From Nocardioidaceae bacterium (GTDB taxonomy: Bacteria; Actinomycetota; Actinomycetes; Propionibacteriales; Nocardioidaceae): 64,000 nt of DNA. Made by a program: the position numbers and the translations under genes. A model generated the notes under the pieces. That model searched no databases, had not been told where the DNA came from, and saw nothing but the letters and a program-made list of their open reading frames with translations. How positions within the stretch are numbered: the stretch's first letter is position 1; every line of letters starts with the position of its first letter. The stretch lies in NCBI GenBank assembly GCA_030655315.1, contig JAURVT010000042.1:1-64000 (forward strand). The letters are read 5' to 3'. Positions 33,484 to 41,703 of this stretch are shown here, in pieces.

Positions 33484-34563
33484 ATGTCAGCGGTACGCGT
33501 GGCGATCGTCGGGGTGGGCAACTGCGCCACCTCCCTGATCCAGGGTGTCGAGTACTACCGGGACGCCGATCCCGACGGGCGGGTCCCCGGGCTCATGCAC
33601 GTGACGTTCGGCGAGTACCACGTGGGCGACGTCGAGTTCGTCGCCGCGTTCGACGTCGACGCCAAGAAGGTCGGCTTCGACCTGTCCGAGGCCACCCGCG
33701 CCAGCGAGAACAACACGATCCGCATCGCGGACGTGCCGCCGCTCGGCGTCACCGTCCAGCGCGGTCACACCCTCGACGGCCTCGGCAGGTACTACCGCGA
33801 GACGATCGAGGAGGACGGCTCCGACCCGGTGGACGTCGTGCAGGTGCTGCGCGACAGCGGCGCGCACGTGCTCGTGTCGTACCTGCCGGTCGGCTCCGAG
33901 CAGGCCGACAAGTTCTACGCGCAGTGCGCGATCGACGCGGGCGTCGCGTTCGTCAACGCGCTGCCGGTGTTCATCGCGTCCGACCCCGCGTGGGCCCGCA
34001 AGTTCGAGGAGGCGGGCGTCCCGGTCATCGGCGACGACATCAAGAGCCAGGTGGGCGCGACGATCACGCACCGCGTCATGGCCAAGCTGTTCGAGGACCG
34101 CGGCGTCGTGCTGGACCGCACCTACCAGCTCAACGTCGGCGGCAACATGGACTTCAAGAACATGCTCGAGCGCGACCGGCTCGAGTCCAAGAAGCTCTCC
34201 AAGACGCAGGCGGTGACGTCCAACATCGGCCACGACCTCGGCGCCGAGAACGTGCACATCGGCCCCAGCGACTACGTCCAGTGGCTCGACGACCGCAAGT
34301 GGGCCTACGTCCGCCTCGAGGGCCGCGCGTTCGGCGACGTCCCGCTGAGCCTGGAGTACAAGCTCGAGGTCTGGGACTCCCCCAACTCCGCCGGCATCAT
34401 CATCGACGCCATCCGCGCCGCCAAGATCGCCCTCGACCGCGGCATCGGCGGACCGCTCGTCAGCGCGTCGTCCTACCTGATGAAGTCCCCACCCGTGCAG
34501 CGGCCGGACGACCTGGGTCGGGAGAAGCTCGAGGCGTACATCACCGGCGAGGAGGAGCGCTGA
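33484..34563 (+). CDS. ino1: Myo-inositol-1-phosphate synthase
   Basis: A 359-residue enzyme of the actinobacterial/archaeal length class. It has the NAD-binding [20 protein letters not shown] (N terminus), the [24 protein letters not shown] segment, [17 protein letters not shown] with the catalytic Lys (SQVGAT region) and [12 protein letters not shown], all diagnostic. It cyclises glucose-6-phosphate to inositol-1-phosphate, the entry to phosphatidylinositol lipids and mycothiol. The ATG at 33484 has a good ribosome site. A palindromic repeat follows the gene and may terminate it. Confidence 0.96.
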   Translation: MSAVRVAIVGVGNCATSLIQGVEYYRDADPDGRVPGLMHVTFGEYHVGDVEFVAAFDVDAKKVGFDLSEATRASENNTIRIADVPPLGVTVQRGHTLDGLGRYYRETIEEDGSDPVDVVQVLRDSGAHVLVSYLPVGSEQADKFYAQCAIDAGVAFVNALPVFIASDPAWARKFEEAGVPVIGDDIKSQVGATITHRVMAKLFEDRGVVLDRTYQLNVGGNMDFKNMLERDRLESKKLSKTQAVTSNIGHDLGAENVHIGPSDYVQWLDDRKWAYVRLEGRAFGDVPLSLEYKLEVWDSPNSAGIIIDAIRAAKIALDRGIGGPLVSASSYLMKSPPVQRPDDLGREKLEAYITGEEER

Positions 34564-34625
34564 GCGAGCGAGGGGTCGACGGAGTCGCCCCCGGAGCGAG
34601 CGAGGGTCGCGAGCGCTGAGCCCCG

Positions 34626-34675
34626 GAGCTGTCGGTGCGTGGTGACGCCCCGGCATCACGACGCACCGACAGCTC
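34626..34675. repeat. 50-nt palindrome, family GTCGGTGCSTGGTGAYGCC (copy 2)
   Basis: The arms GAGCTGTCGGTGCGT (34626-34640) and ACGCACCGACAGCTC (34661-34675) pair perfectly, and GGTGACGCC continues the stem with two mismatches. The centre is 34650/34651. Its inner arms match the copy at 9237-9276 in sequence and order. It lies after ino1 and immediately upstream of an MFS gene promoter, so it may end ino1 transcription. Confidence 0.75.
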
Positions 34676-34700
34676 GGGAGAAGCGGCCTACGATCGGGGC

Positions 34701-35813
34701 GTGACGTCCGCGGGGGTGCTGTGGACGCCGGGCTTCAAGCGGCTGCTGGCCGCGCGGCTGACGTCGCAGGCCGGGGACGGCGCCTTCACCGCGGGCGTCG
34801 CGTTCCTCGTCCTGCTCTCGCCCGGCTCGCAGCAGACGCCCGCCGCTTACGCCGGCGTGCTCGCCCTGCTGCTCCTGCCGTTCTGCCTGGTGGGCCCGTT
34901 CGCGGCGAGCGTCATCGACCGCTGGCGCCGACGGCGCGTGCTGGTCACCGGCCAGCTGGTGCGGTGCGGGGTCGCGGCCGTCGTGGCGGTGCTCGCGCTG
35001 GTCGGCGACTCCGGCCCGTGGACGTACGCGCTGGTGCTGGTGGCGCTCGGGGTGAACCGCCTGGTGCTGGCCGCGCTGTCGGCCGCGGTGCCGCACGTGG
35101 TCGGTCCCGACCGGTTCGTCGACGCCAACGCCGTCGGACCCACGTCCGGCTCGGTCACCACCGGCATCGGCATCGGCGTGGGCGGTGCCGTGGCCGCGGT
35201 GACGCAGACCGCGGGCGCGGTGGTCGTCGCCGTCGTCCTGTGGGCGGTCGCGGCGCTCGTGGCCCGGGGGTTCGGTCGTGACGAGCTCGGTCCTGACCAC
35301 CCGCGCCCCACCCCGAGCCTCCGGGCGACGGCGCGCGACCTGGCCGCCGTCGCCCGGCACCTGCGCGAGCGCAGGCGCGCCTCGGCCGCGCTGGCTCGCC
35401 TGGGCGCGGCCCGCCTGCTCGTCGGGGCCCTCACCATCGCGACGCTCGCCGTGACGGGAACGGCCGGCACCGACGCCGCCGTGGTGGCGCTCACCGGCGG
35501 CGTCGGCTTCGGGCTCGGCGCGGTGGGCACCCCGGTGGCCTCCCGGTTCGTGCGCACCGGCGCCTGGGTGGCCGGCTGCCTCGCGGCGGCGGCCGTGCTC
35601 GTCCTCGTCGGCACCACGCTGCCCGTGCCGTGGTCGTGGGCCCTGGCCGCGCTGGGCGTGGGCCTGCTGGCGCAGTCCACCAAGATCTGGACCGACACCC
35701 TGGTGCAGCGCCACGTCGACGAGCCGTTCCTCGGTCGCGCGTTCACCGTCTACGACCTCGTCTACAACGCCTCGTTCGTGGTCGGGACGCTCGTGGCGCT
35801 GCCGTGGGTCTAG
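34701..35813 (+). CDS. Major facilitator superfamily-like membrane protein
   Basis: A 370-residue polytopic protein with about ten to twelve hydrophobic helices. WTPGFKRLLAARLTSQAGDGAF is the usual MFS first helix, and ASVIDRWRRRRVLVTGQLVR has the loop 2-3 signature (D-RWRRR-R). Later GAVGTPVASRF and KIWTDTLVQRHVDEPFLGRAFTVYD resemble actinobacterial DHA-like transporters near ino1. The GTG at 34701 follows TACGAT (34689-34694) by 6 bases, so the transcript is probably leaderless. It overlaps the convergent quinone reductase gene by four bases. The substrate is unknown. Confidence 0.8.
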   Translation: MTSAGVLWTPGFKRLLAARLTSQAGDGAFTAGVAFLVLLSPGSQQTPAAYAGVLALLLLPFCLVGPFAASVIDRWRRRRVLVTGQLVRCGVAAVVAVLALVGDSGPWTYALVLVALGVNRLVLAALSAAVPHVVGPDRFVDANAVGPTSGSVTTGIGIGVGGAVAAVTQTAGAVVVAVVLWAVAALVARGFGRDELGPDHPRPTPSLRATARDLAAVARHLRERRRASAALARLGAARLLVGALTIATLAVTGTAGTDAAVVALTGGVGFGLGAVGTPVASRFVRTGAWVAGCLAAAAVLVLVGTTLPVPWSWALAALGVGLLAQSTKIWTDTLVQRHVDEPFLGRAFTVYDLVYNASFVVGTLVALPWV

Positions 35814-36835
35814 GCGTCCGAGACGTCGACGAGCACCTTGCCGACGACGGAGGCCTCGACCGCCGCGTGCGCGTCGGCCACCTGCTCGAGCGGATAGTGG
35901 TGGAGCGGGAGGCCGTGCTCCTCGCCGACGCCGAACGCCCCGTCGCGCAGGGCCGCCGTGACGTCCTCCGCGCCGGCCTGCAGCGCCGCGTCGCCGACGG
36001 TGTAGAGCAGGACGCCCTGCAGCCGGGCGTTGGTGGCGAACGTCGACCGGACGTCGAGCGTCACCTCGTCGCCGCCGTTGTTGGCGTAGAACGCGATCGT
36101 GCCGCGCGGCCGGATGACCTGGAGGTCGAGCGGGAGGTTCTGCGCCGGGGCCACCTCGACGACGAGGTCGACGCCCGCGGGGACGAGGTCGCGGACGGCG
36201 GCGGCGGTGTCGCCGGCGGTGTAGTCGACGGTGTGGTGGGCGCCGGCCGCCGTCGCCAGCGCCGCCTTGGCGTCGCTGCTGACGGTCGCGACGACCGTGG
36301 CGCCCGACCAGCGGGCGAGCTGGATCGCGGCGTTGCCGACGGCGCCCGCACCACCCGCGACGAGCACCGTGACCCCGTCCAGGGTGCCGGGTCCGAGGCG
36401 GGTCGGACCGTCCTCGGACACCGTCAGCGTGCGGTGGGCGGTGAGCGCGGGCACGCCGAGGTCGGCGCCGACGTCGAACGAGGCCCCGTCGGGGAGGACG
36501 AAGACGCGGTCGGCGGGCAGGACCGTCAGCTCCTGGGCGGTGCCGGTCGGGCGGCCGTGGGCGGCGAGCATCACCCACACGCGGTCGCCGACCGCGAGGT
36601 GCTCGACACCGGGCCCCACCGCGTCGACGACGCCCGAGCCGTCCTGGTTGGGGACCATCTCGGGGAACGGCATGCCCGCCCCGGTGGCGCCCTGGCGGGT
36701 CTTCCAGTCCGTCGGGTTCACCGCGGAGCGCACGACGCGGACCCGCACCTCGCCGTCGCCGGGCTCGGCCGGCTCGCGCTCGACCAGCGTGAGGACGGAC
36801 GGGTCTCCGGTGGTGGTGAACACGGCGGCGCGCAT
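35810..36835 (-). CDS. NADPH:quinone reductase-like zinc-independent MDR dehydrogenase
   Basis: A 341-residue medium-chain dehydrogenase/reductase. It has the GroES-like N terminus (MRAAVFTTTGDPSVLTLVE, SAVNPTDWKTRQGA), PNQDGSGVVDAVGPGVEHLAVGDRVWVM and the nucleotide loop VAGGAGAVGNAAIQLARWSGA near 152-172. The structural zinc cysteines are absent, as in quinone oxidoreductases (QorA type). It reduces a quinone or enone with NADPH. The ATG at 36835 follows GAAGGAGACCCC. It is convergent with the MFS gene and divergent from uridine kinase. Confidence 0.9.
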   Translation of the reverse strand: MRAAVFTTTGDPSVLTLVEREPAEPGDGEVRVRVVRSAVNPTDWKTRQGATGAGMPFPEMVPNQDGSGVVDAVGPGVEHLAVGDRVWVMLAAHGRPTGTAQELTVLPADRVFVLPDGASFDVGADLGVPALTAHRTLTVSEDGPTRLGPGTLDGVTVLVAGGAGAVGNAAIQLARWSGATVVATVSSDAKAALATAAGAHHTVDYTAGDTAAAVRDLVPAGVDLVVEVAPAQNLPLDLQVIRPRGTIAFYANNGGDEVTLDVRSTFATNARLQGVLLYTVGDAALQAGAEDVTAALRDGAFGVGEEHGLPLHHYPLEQVADAHAAVEASVVGKVLVDVSDA

Positions 36836-36931
36836 GGGGTCTCCTTCGTCGACGGGTGGTGCCTGCGGCAACGTCCACGGGTGCGTCGATATGCCCGCGC
36901 TCCGCGTCGGAGGGCGTGGGAGGCTGGCGGC

Positions 36932-37654
36932 GTGGAGCGCGCGCAGGTCCGGGTCTCGGTCTCCACCTCCCAGCCCGCGACGCCCCCGCCCGCCACGCCC
37001 GAGCGCCGCGACGTGGTCGCGCGGCTGGCGACCCACGTGCTCGCCGCCGGCCCCGGGCGGCTGCGCGTCGCGCTCGACGGCCGCACCGCCGCGGGCAAGA
37101 GCACCCTCGGGCACGAGCTCGCCGAGCACGTCGCCGCCGCCGGACGGCCGGTGCTGCGCGCGTCGCTCGACGACTACAAGCGTCCCTGGGCCGAGCGCCA
37201 CCTCTACGACCGGGCGTCCGGCGACGGCTTCTACCGCAACGCCTTCGACCACGACCAGATCCGCGCCCTGCTGCTCGACCCTGCCGGCCCGGACGGCTCG
37301 GGCGACGTGGTGCTCTGCGCGCTCGACGCGTTCGCGCAGGTCGACCGGCGCGACGTCGTCGACCACCTCCCGGACGACGGCGTGCTCCTCGTCGACGGCG
37401 TCTTCGCCCTGCGGCCCGAGCTCGTCGACGGGTGGGACGTGCGCATCCGGGTCGAGGTGCCGCCGGAGGTGGCGCTGGAGCGCGGCATCCGCCGCGACGA
37501 CCCGACCTGGAGCGGCGCCGACCCCTGGGAGCTGCACCACGACCGCTACGCCGCGGCCGAGGAGGTCTACCTGCGCGAGGTCGACCCCGTCCGCCTCGCC
37601 GACCTGGTGCTCGACAACACCGACCCCCGCACCCCCCGCCTCCTCCACCCCTGA
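36932..37654 (+). CDS. Uridine kinase-like P-loop NTPase
   Basis: A 240-residue protein with P-loop ALDGRTAAGKSTLGHELAEHV (Walker A GRTAAGKS at 50-57), a base-binding SLDDYKRP (Asp-Asp in the uridine kinase position), YDRASGDGFYRNAFDH and the late LVDGVFALRPELVDGWD Walker-B region. These fit bacterial uridine-kinase-like enzymes that phosphorylate nucleosides or related compounds. The N-terminal 30 residues are Pro/Thr-rich and not conserved, so the true start may be later; GTG 36932 follows GAGGCT by 6 bases, near the leaderless spacing used elsewhere. Confidence 0.85.
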   Translation: MERAQVRVSVSTSQPATPPPATPERRDVVARLATHVLAAGPGRLRVALDGRTAAGKSTLGHELAEHVAAAGRPVLRASLDDYKRPWAERHLYDRASGDGFYRNAFDHDQIRALLLDPAGPDGSGDVVLCALDAFAQVDRRDVVDHLPDDGVLLVDGVFALRPELVDGWDVRIRVEVPPEVALERGIRRDDPTWSGADPWELHHDRYAAAEEVYLREVDPVRLADLVLDNTDPRTPRLLHP

Positions 37655-37706
37655 CCCGCGCCTCCACCCTCTCCCCGATCCCCCCTCTCTCGGTCCTCGC
37701 CTCCCG

Positions 37707-38038
37707 CCGAGCGGCGCAAACTGGTCGGTTACCTGCCGGTAGACCGACGAGCTTGCGCCGCTCGGGGGCAGGTTTGCGCCGCTGGACGCCACGTCAGGCG
37801 ACGACGGGGACCGGTCCGCGTCCGCGTCGGTCCGCCGGTCGGACGGCCGTCGGGAGGTGACGGCGGCCGTCGCGCGTCGTCACCTCGACGGGGCAGGGGC
37901 CGCTCCCCGCGCTGACTCGACCGAGCGTCCACGCCTTCGGGGGCGCCCCGGCTCGCCGAGCGGCGCAAACCGTCCGCCGAGCGGCGCAGACTCGTCGGTC
38001 TACTCACGAGTAACGGACGAGTTTGCGCCGTTCGGCGG
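37707..38038. repeat. Paired long hairpins of a GCGGCGCAAAC-type palindromic repeat
   Basis: The 430-base gap between uridine kinase and cca holds two related palindromes. Copy a: CCGAGCGGCGCAA (37707-37719) with TTGCGCCGCTCGG (37753-37765), continued inward by TCGG/CCGA. Copy b: 37974-38038, with a stem of at least 23 bp containing CCGAGCGGCGCA and TGCGCCGTTCGG. Between them, GGTTTGCGCCGCT (37771-37783) and AGCGGCGCAAACC (37959-37971) form a further inverted pair. The region has no credible ORF. A short resembling stretch lies at 3356-3377. Confidence 0.75.
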
Positions 38039-38084
38039 GAAGGGCGCGAGGAGCGAGGATCGAGGAGCAAGGACCGGGGGCGGG

Positions 38085-39557
38085 TCAGGGGGCGGGGTCG
38101 GGGGTGGGGCGGTCGGCCCACCACCGGAGGAGGGCGGTGCGGGCGGCGTCCTCGCCGAGCGGGCCCTCGTCGGTGCGGAGCTCGAGGAGGAAGCGGTAGG
38201 CCTCGCCGACCTCGCGGCCCGGGCCGAGACCGAGGATCTCCATGATCTGGTTGCCGTCGAGGTCGGGCCGCATCGACTGCAGCTCCTCGGCCTCGGCCAG
38301 CACCGCGATGCGGGCCTCGAGGTCGTCGTACGTGCGCTGGAGACGGTTGGCCTTGCGGGCGTTGCGGGTGGTGCAGTCCGCGCGGGTGAGCACGTGCAGG
38401 CGCTCGAGCTGGTCGCCGGCGTCGCGGACGTATCGGCGCACCGCCGAGTCGGTCCACTCGCCGCTGCCGTAGCCGTGGAAGCGCAGGTGCAGCTCGACGA
38501 GGGTGGCCACCTGCTCGGTGACCTCCTTGGAGAAGCGCAGCGCCCGCATCCGTTTGCGCGTGAGCTTGGCCCCGACGACGTCGTGGTGGTGGAAGGTGAC
38601 GGTGCCGTCGTCGAGGAACCGGCGGGTCCGGGGCTTGCCGACGTCGTGCAGCAGCGCGGCGAGCCGCGTGACGAGGTCGGGTCCGTCCAGCCCCAGCCGC
38701 GGCTCGAGGTCGATGGCCTGCTCGAGCACGGTCAGCGAGTGCTCGTAGACGTCCTTGTGCCGGTGGTGCTCGTCGCGCTCGAGCGCGAGGGCGGGCAGCT
38801 CGGGCAGCACGCGCTGCGCGAGACCGGTCTCGACGAGCACCGACAGGCCCTCGCGCGGGTGCTCCGAGAGCAGCAGCTTGCTGAGCTCGTCGCGCACCCG
38901 CTCGGCCGACACGATCTCGATCCGGTCGGCCATCGCGGTGGTCGCGGCCGTGGCGGCCGGGTCGAGGGTGAAGCCCAGCTGGGCGACGAAGCGGGCGCCG
39001 CGCATCATCCGCAGCGGGTCGTCGTCGAACGAGCGCTCCGGGGCGATGGGCGTGCGCAGCACCCCGGCGTTGAGGTCGTCCAGGCCGCCGAACGGGTCGA
39101 CGAGCAGCTCGCCCGGCACCCGCAGCGCCATCGCGTTGACGGTGAAGTCGCGACGCGACAGGTCGCCCTCGAGGGTGTCGCCGAACTCGACGAGCGGCTT
39201 GCGCGACGCGGGGTCGTAGGCGTCGGTGCGGTAGGTCGTGACCTCGATCTGGTGGTCGCCGTAGCGGCAGCCGATGGTGCCGAACTCGCGGCCGACGTCC
39301 CACACCGCATCGGCCCAGCCGGCCAGGACGCGCTCGGTCTGCTCCGGACGCGCGGACGTCGCGAAGTCCCAGTCGTGGCCGACGCGACCGAGCAGGGCGT
39401 CGCGGACCGGGCCGCCGACGAGGGCCAGCTCGTGCCCCGCGGCGGCGAACCGACGACCGAGGTCCTCCACGTGGGGGGCCACCTCGACCAGGGTCCGGAG
39501 CGCGGTCCGGCGACCGTCCGCCGAGGACGAGGGCCGCGAGGGGCTGGGCTGAGGCAC
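38085..39557 (-). CDS. cca: CCA tRNA nucleotidyltransferase
   Basis: A 490-residue class II tRNA-terminal nucleotidyltransferase. LVGGPVRDALLGRVGHDWDFATSA (47-69, in pieces) supplies the GG and DxD catalytic site. GDLSRRDFTVNAMAL and DDPLRMMRGARFVAQLGF define the template region, and LLHDVGKP with HHHDVVGA adds an HD domain, as in actinobacterial enzymes. It builds or repairs the 3' CCA end of tRNAs. The GTG at 39557 is preceded by TAGAGT and 8 bases, consistent with a leaderless mRNA, and is divergent from the DUF6049 gene. Confidence 0.95.
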   Translation of the reverse strand: MPQPSPSRPSSSADGRRTALRTLVEVAPHVEDLGRRFAAAGHELALVGGPVRDALLGRVGHDWDFATSARPEQTERVLAGWADAVWDVGREFGTIGCRYGDHQIEVTTYRTDAYDPASRKPLVEFGDTLEGDLSRRDFTVNAMALRVPGELLVDPFGGLDDLNAGVLRTPIAPERSFDDDPLRMMRGARFVAQLGFTLDPAATAATTAMADRIEIVSAERVRDELSKLLLSEHPREGLSVLVETGLAQRVLPELPALALERDEHHRHKDVYEHSLTVLEQAIDLEPRLGLDGPDLVTRLAALLHDVGKPRTRRFLDDGTVTFHHHDVVGAKLTRKRMRALRFSKEVTEQVATLVELHLRFHGYGSGEWTDSAVRRYVRDAGDQLERLHVLTRADCTTRNARKANRLQRTYDDLEARIAVLAEAEELQSMRPDLDGNQIMEILGLGPGREVGEAYRFLLELRTDEGPLGEDAARTALLRWWADRPTPDPAP

Positions 39558-39627
39558 GTCGGCACACTCTACGTGGCCTCCCGCGCGCCCCGCGGCACCC
39601 TGGATCGCGGACACTACGATGGCCCCG
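39558..39627. promoter_or_regulatory. 70-bp divergent, apparently leaderless promoter pair (cca / DUF6049)
   Basis: On the minus strand TAGAGT (39571-39566) lies 8 bases from the cca GTG. On the plus strand TACGAT (39615-39620) lies 7 bases from the DUF6049 ATG at 39628. The two -10 hexamers are only about 45 bases apart, so the two -35 regions must overlap. The plus-strand -10 overlaps an earlier in-frame ATG (39619), which argues for 39628. Confidence 0.5.
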
Positions 39628-41703
39628 ATGTCCCCGTCCCGTCGCGCTCGCGCATGCCTGAGCGCCATGGTCGCGGTGGCCCTGCTGGTGCTCGTGACGC
39701 TCTCCGGCGCCGGGCCCGCCGCCGCGTCGGGCGGCGACGGCGACCGGCTCGACGTCCGCCTCACCGGCCTGACGCCCTCGGCGCTCACCGGCGAGCCGAG
39801 CACCGTCACGCTCACCGGCACCGTGGCCAACGACTCGGGCACCACCTGGACCGACGCGTCGGTCTACCTCGTGGTCCGGCCCGCGCCGTACGTCACGCGG
39901 GAGGGCCTGGACGCCGCCATCGACCGACCGTCGGCCATCCGGACGGGCGAGCGACGCCTCGCCGCCAGCACGACCGCCGCCCTCGGCACGATCGCGCCGG
40001 GGGCACGGGCCACCTTCCGGCTCACCGTCCCCTACGCCGACCTCGGCATCAACGGCGCCGAGGGCGTCTACCCGATCGGCGCCCAGGTGCTCGCCACCGA
40101 CGCCGCCGGCGAGCGCGCCGGCGACGCGGTCGGCGGCGCGTTCACCTTCCTGCCCCTGCTCGGCGACGCCGCCGAGCAGGTCCGGACGTCGCTCGTCATC
40201 CCGTTCACCGCGCCCGTGCGCCGCACCACCGCGGGCCGATACACCGACAGCGCCGGCCTGCTCGCCCTCGTCGCGCCCGACGGCCGGCTGCGACGCCTGC
40301 TCGACCTCGCCCGCGCCACCGTCGGCTCGGCCGGCTCCACCGCCTCCGACGCCACCACGCTGATGGTCGACCCGGCCCTGCTCGACGCGCTCGAGGACCT
40401 CGCCGACCGGCGCTACGGACCCGACCGCGAGGACGTCGAGGAGGCCGACGCCCCCTCCGGCGAGTCCGACGCCCAGCGCTTCGTCGACGACTTCGTCGAG
40501 CTCGCCCAGGGACGTCGGCTGTGGGTGCTCCCGTACGGACAGCCCGACGTCGAGGCCCTGCTCGACGGCTCCGACGAGCCCGACGGCGAGCTCACCCGTG
40601 CGGCCGACGCCGCGACCGACTCGGCGCTGGAGCGCCTCGGCCTCGAGGGCACGCGGGTCTCGTGGCCGGCCAACGGCATCGCGCGCCGCGGCGTCGTCGA
40701 GGCCACCGCGTCGAGCGGTGCCGAGGTCACCCTGCTCTCGCCGCGCGTGCTGCCCGACTGGTCCCCGTCCGACGGCAGCGAGCTGCGGATCGGGGCGCGG
40801 GGAGGCCCGACGGTGCTCGTCCGCGACCCCACCTACCTGCGCGGGGGCAGCGACCGCGACGCCCTCTCGGTGCGTCAGCGCATCCTCGCCGAGAGCCTCT
40901 TCGCGGCCCGGGCCGGCGGTGCCGCCGCCCAGGTCGTGCCCGTGCTCGGCCCCGGCTGGGACCCCGGCCCCGCCCCCGAGGACTCCGGGCTGGCCCAGGT
41001 CCTCACCGCCCCGTGGGCCGACCCCGGCGCTCCCACGGACGACCCGCGGCCCTGGTCGGACGGCATCGCGGTGCCCGCGTCGCTGCGACCGACTCCCGTG
41101 GACGCGATGCAGGTCGACTCGGCCCGCTCCGCCCTGGCCGCCGGCCGGCGTCTCGGGGCGATCACCGCCGACGCGGCCGTCACCGACTTCTACCGCCAGG
41201 GCGCGGCCCTCGCGGTCTCGCAGGTCTGGCGCGGCGAGCAGGCCGAGGGCGCCCGCCGTGCCCTGGCCGTCGACCGCTCGGTCACGGGGCGCCTCGGCCG
41301 CGTCGACGTCGAGACCATCCCCGTCCTCACGCTCTCGGGCACCAAGGGACGGATCCCGCTCTCGGTGACCAACGACCTCGACCGCCCGGTCACCGTCGGC
41401 GTGCGCGTCGAGTCGCAGGCCGGCGGGCCCGACGTCGCCGACGTGGAGCCGTTCGTGCTGCAGGCCGCGCAGAGCCAGACGATCAAGATCGAGGTGGACG
41501 TCGGCGAGTCGACCAACGCGGTGATGACGGCGCGCCTCACCACGCCGCAGGGCACCCCCTTCGGCGAGGGCACCCGCTTCACCGTGCGCTCGAGCGTCGT
41601 GGGCCGCACGGTCTGGATCGGCATGGCCGGCGCGGGAGCCCTCGTGCTCGTCGCGTTCGGTCGCCGGTTCGTCCTCGCGCGTCGCGACCGGGGCGACGCA
41701 TGA
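39628..41703 (+). CDS. DUF6049 family secreted/membrane protein upstream of MurJ
   Basis: A 691-residue protein with a signal peptide (VAVALLVLVTLSGAGPAAASG, ending near residue 34), a large extracytoplasmic part and one C-terminal transmembrane helix (near 665-685) followed by a basic tail RRFVLARRDRGDA. This matches the conserved actinobacterial family found just upstream of murJ (Rv3909 in M. tuberculosis). Its function is unknown; the constant linkage implies a role in lipid II flipping or envelope assembly. The stop overlaps the murJ ATG (ATGA). Confidence 0.85.
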   Translation: MSPSRRARACLSAMVAVALLVLVTLSGAGPAAASGGDGDRLDVRLTGLTPSALTGEPSTVTLTGTVANDSGTTWTDASVYLVVRPAPYVTREGLDAAIDRPSAIRTGERRLAASTTAALGTIAPGARATFRLTVPYADLGINGAEGVYPIGAQVLATDAAGERAGDAVGGAFTFLPLLGDAAEQVRTSLVIPFTAPVRRTTAGRYTDSAGLLALVAPDGRLRRLLDLARATVGSAGSTASDATTLMVDPALLDALEDLADRRYGPDREDVEEADAPSGESDAQRFVDDFVELAQGRRLWVLPYGQPDVEALLDGSDEPDGELTRAADAATDSALERLGLEGTRVSWPANGIARRGVVEATASSGAEVTLLSPRVLPDWSPSDGSELRIGARGGPTVLVRDPTYLRGGSDRDALSVRQRILAESLFAARAGGAAAQVVPVLGPGWDPGPAPEDSGLAQVLTAPWADPGAPTDDPRPWSDGIAVPASLRPTPVDAMQVDSARSALAAGRRLGAITADAAVTDFYRQGAALAVSQVWRGEQAEGARRALAVDRSVTGRLGRVDVETIPVLTLSGTKGRIPLSVTNDLDRPVTVGVRVESQAGGPDVADVEPFVLQAAQSQTIKIEVDVGESTNAVMTARLTTPQGTPFGEGTRFTVRSSVVGRTVWIGMAGAGALVLVAFGRRFVLARRDRGDA

